Assembly (NCBI GenBank): GCA_003695455.1
Contig: RFJF01000505.1
Location: 1-6,683 of the forward strand
Direction: 5' to 3'
Length of the DNA: 6,683 nt
Source of the DNA: Chloroflexota bacterium
GTDB taxonomy: Bacteria > Chloroflexota > Anaerolineae > 4572-78 > J111
Shown here: positions 6,683-6,683 of the stretch, piece after piece
Layout of the letters: every line of letters begins with the position of its first letter
Numbering within the stretch: the stretch's first letter is position 1
Program-made: the position numbers and the translations under genes
The notes under the pieces: generated by a model
Told to the model about the DNA's origin: nothing
What the model saw: the letters and a program-made list of their open reading frames with translations, nothing else
Databases searched by the model: none

Positions 6683-6683
6683 A

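Noticed and set aside
6619..6683. The heptamer array as a CRISPR array
   Set aside because: The units abut without spacers and are only 7 bases long.

Overview
The window (6683 bases, GC-rich, densely coding) reads as ordinary bacterial chromosome. The best guess for the host is a member of Chloroflexota (Anaerolineae-like). This rests on overall gene style, the palindromic intergenic repeat and the heptamer tandem repeat. No marker in the window proves it, so the assignment is weak.

Layout. Bases 1-555 (+) hold the C-terminal part of a zinc metallopeptidase whose HEIGH motif and downstream Tyr/Glu block resemble the catalytic domain of anthrax lethal factor (ATLF, family M34-like). Its frame is open at the window edge, so it is probably partial. 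A 67-base gap with a candidate promoter and an 8-bp inverted repeat leads to a small CoA-binding Rossmann protein (626-1096, +). The convergent gap 1097-1278 holds a G8 run and a 79-base imperfect palindrome of the dispersed intergenic type.

The rest is one minus-strand gene cluster, transcribed from the right edge leftward: folC copy 1 (5192-6586), folC copy 2 (3735-5195) and lon (1279-3696). The two folC genes overlap by the 4-base ATGA junction. lon follows after 38 bases with its own ribosome-binding site. Both FolC proteins keep the ATP-binding and Mur-ligase signatures. They differ at the pterin-site loop (DATN in copy 1, DPTN in copy 2), which suggests that dihydrofolate synthase and folylpolyglutamate synthase work may be divided between them. 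Lon is a complete ATP-dependent Ser/Lys protease with an acidic N-terminal leader and a basic C-terminal tail.

The right edge (6619-6682) is a perfect heptamer repeat, nine copies of AGGGAGT, placed 32 bases upstream of the folC start. Its G-runs with 4-base loops fit a G-quadruplex pattern on the strand that is the template for the folC-lon cluster. The most noteworthy items are the divergent tandem folC pair, the lethal-factor-like peptidase and the G-rich repeat beside the operon start. I see no clearly new multi-gene defence or mobile system here.
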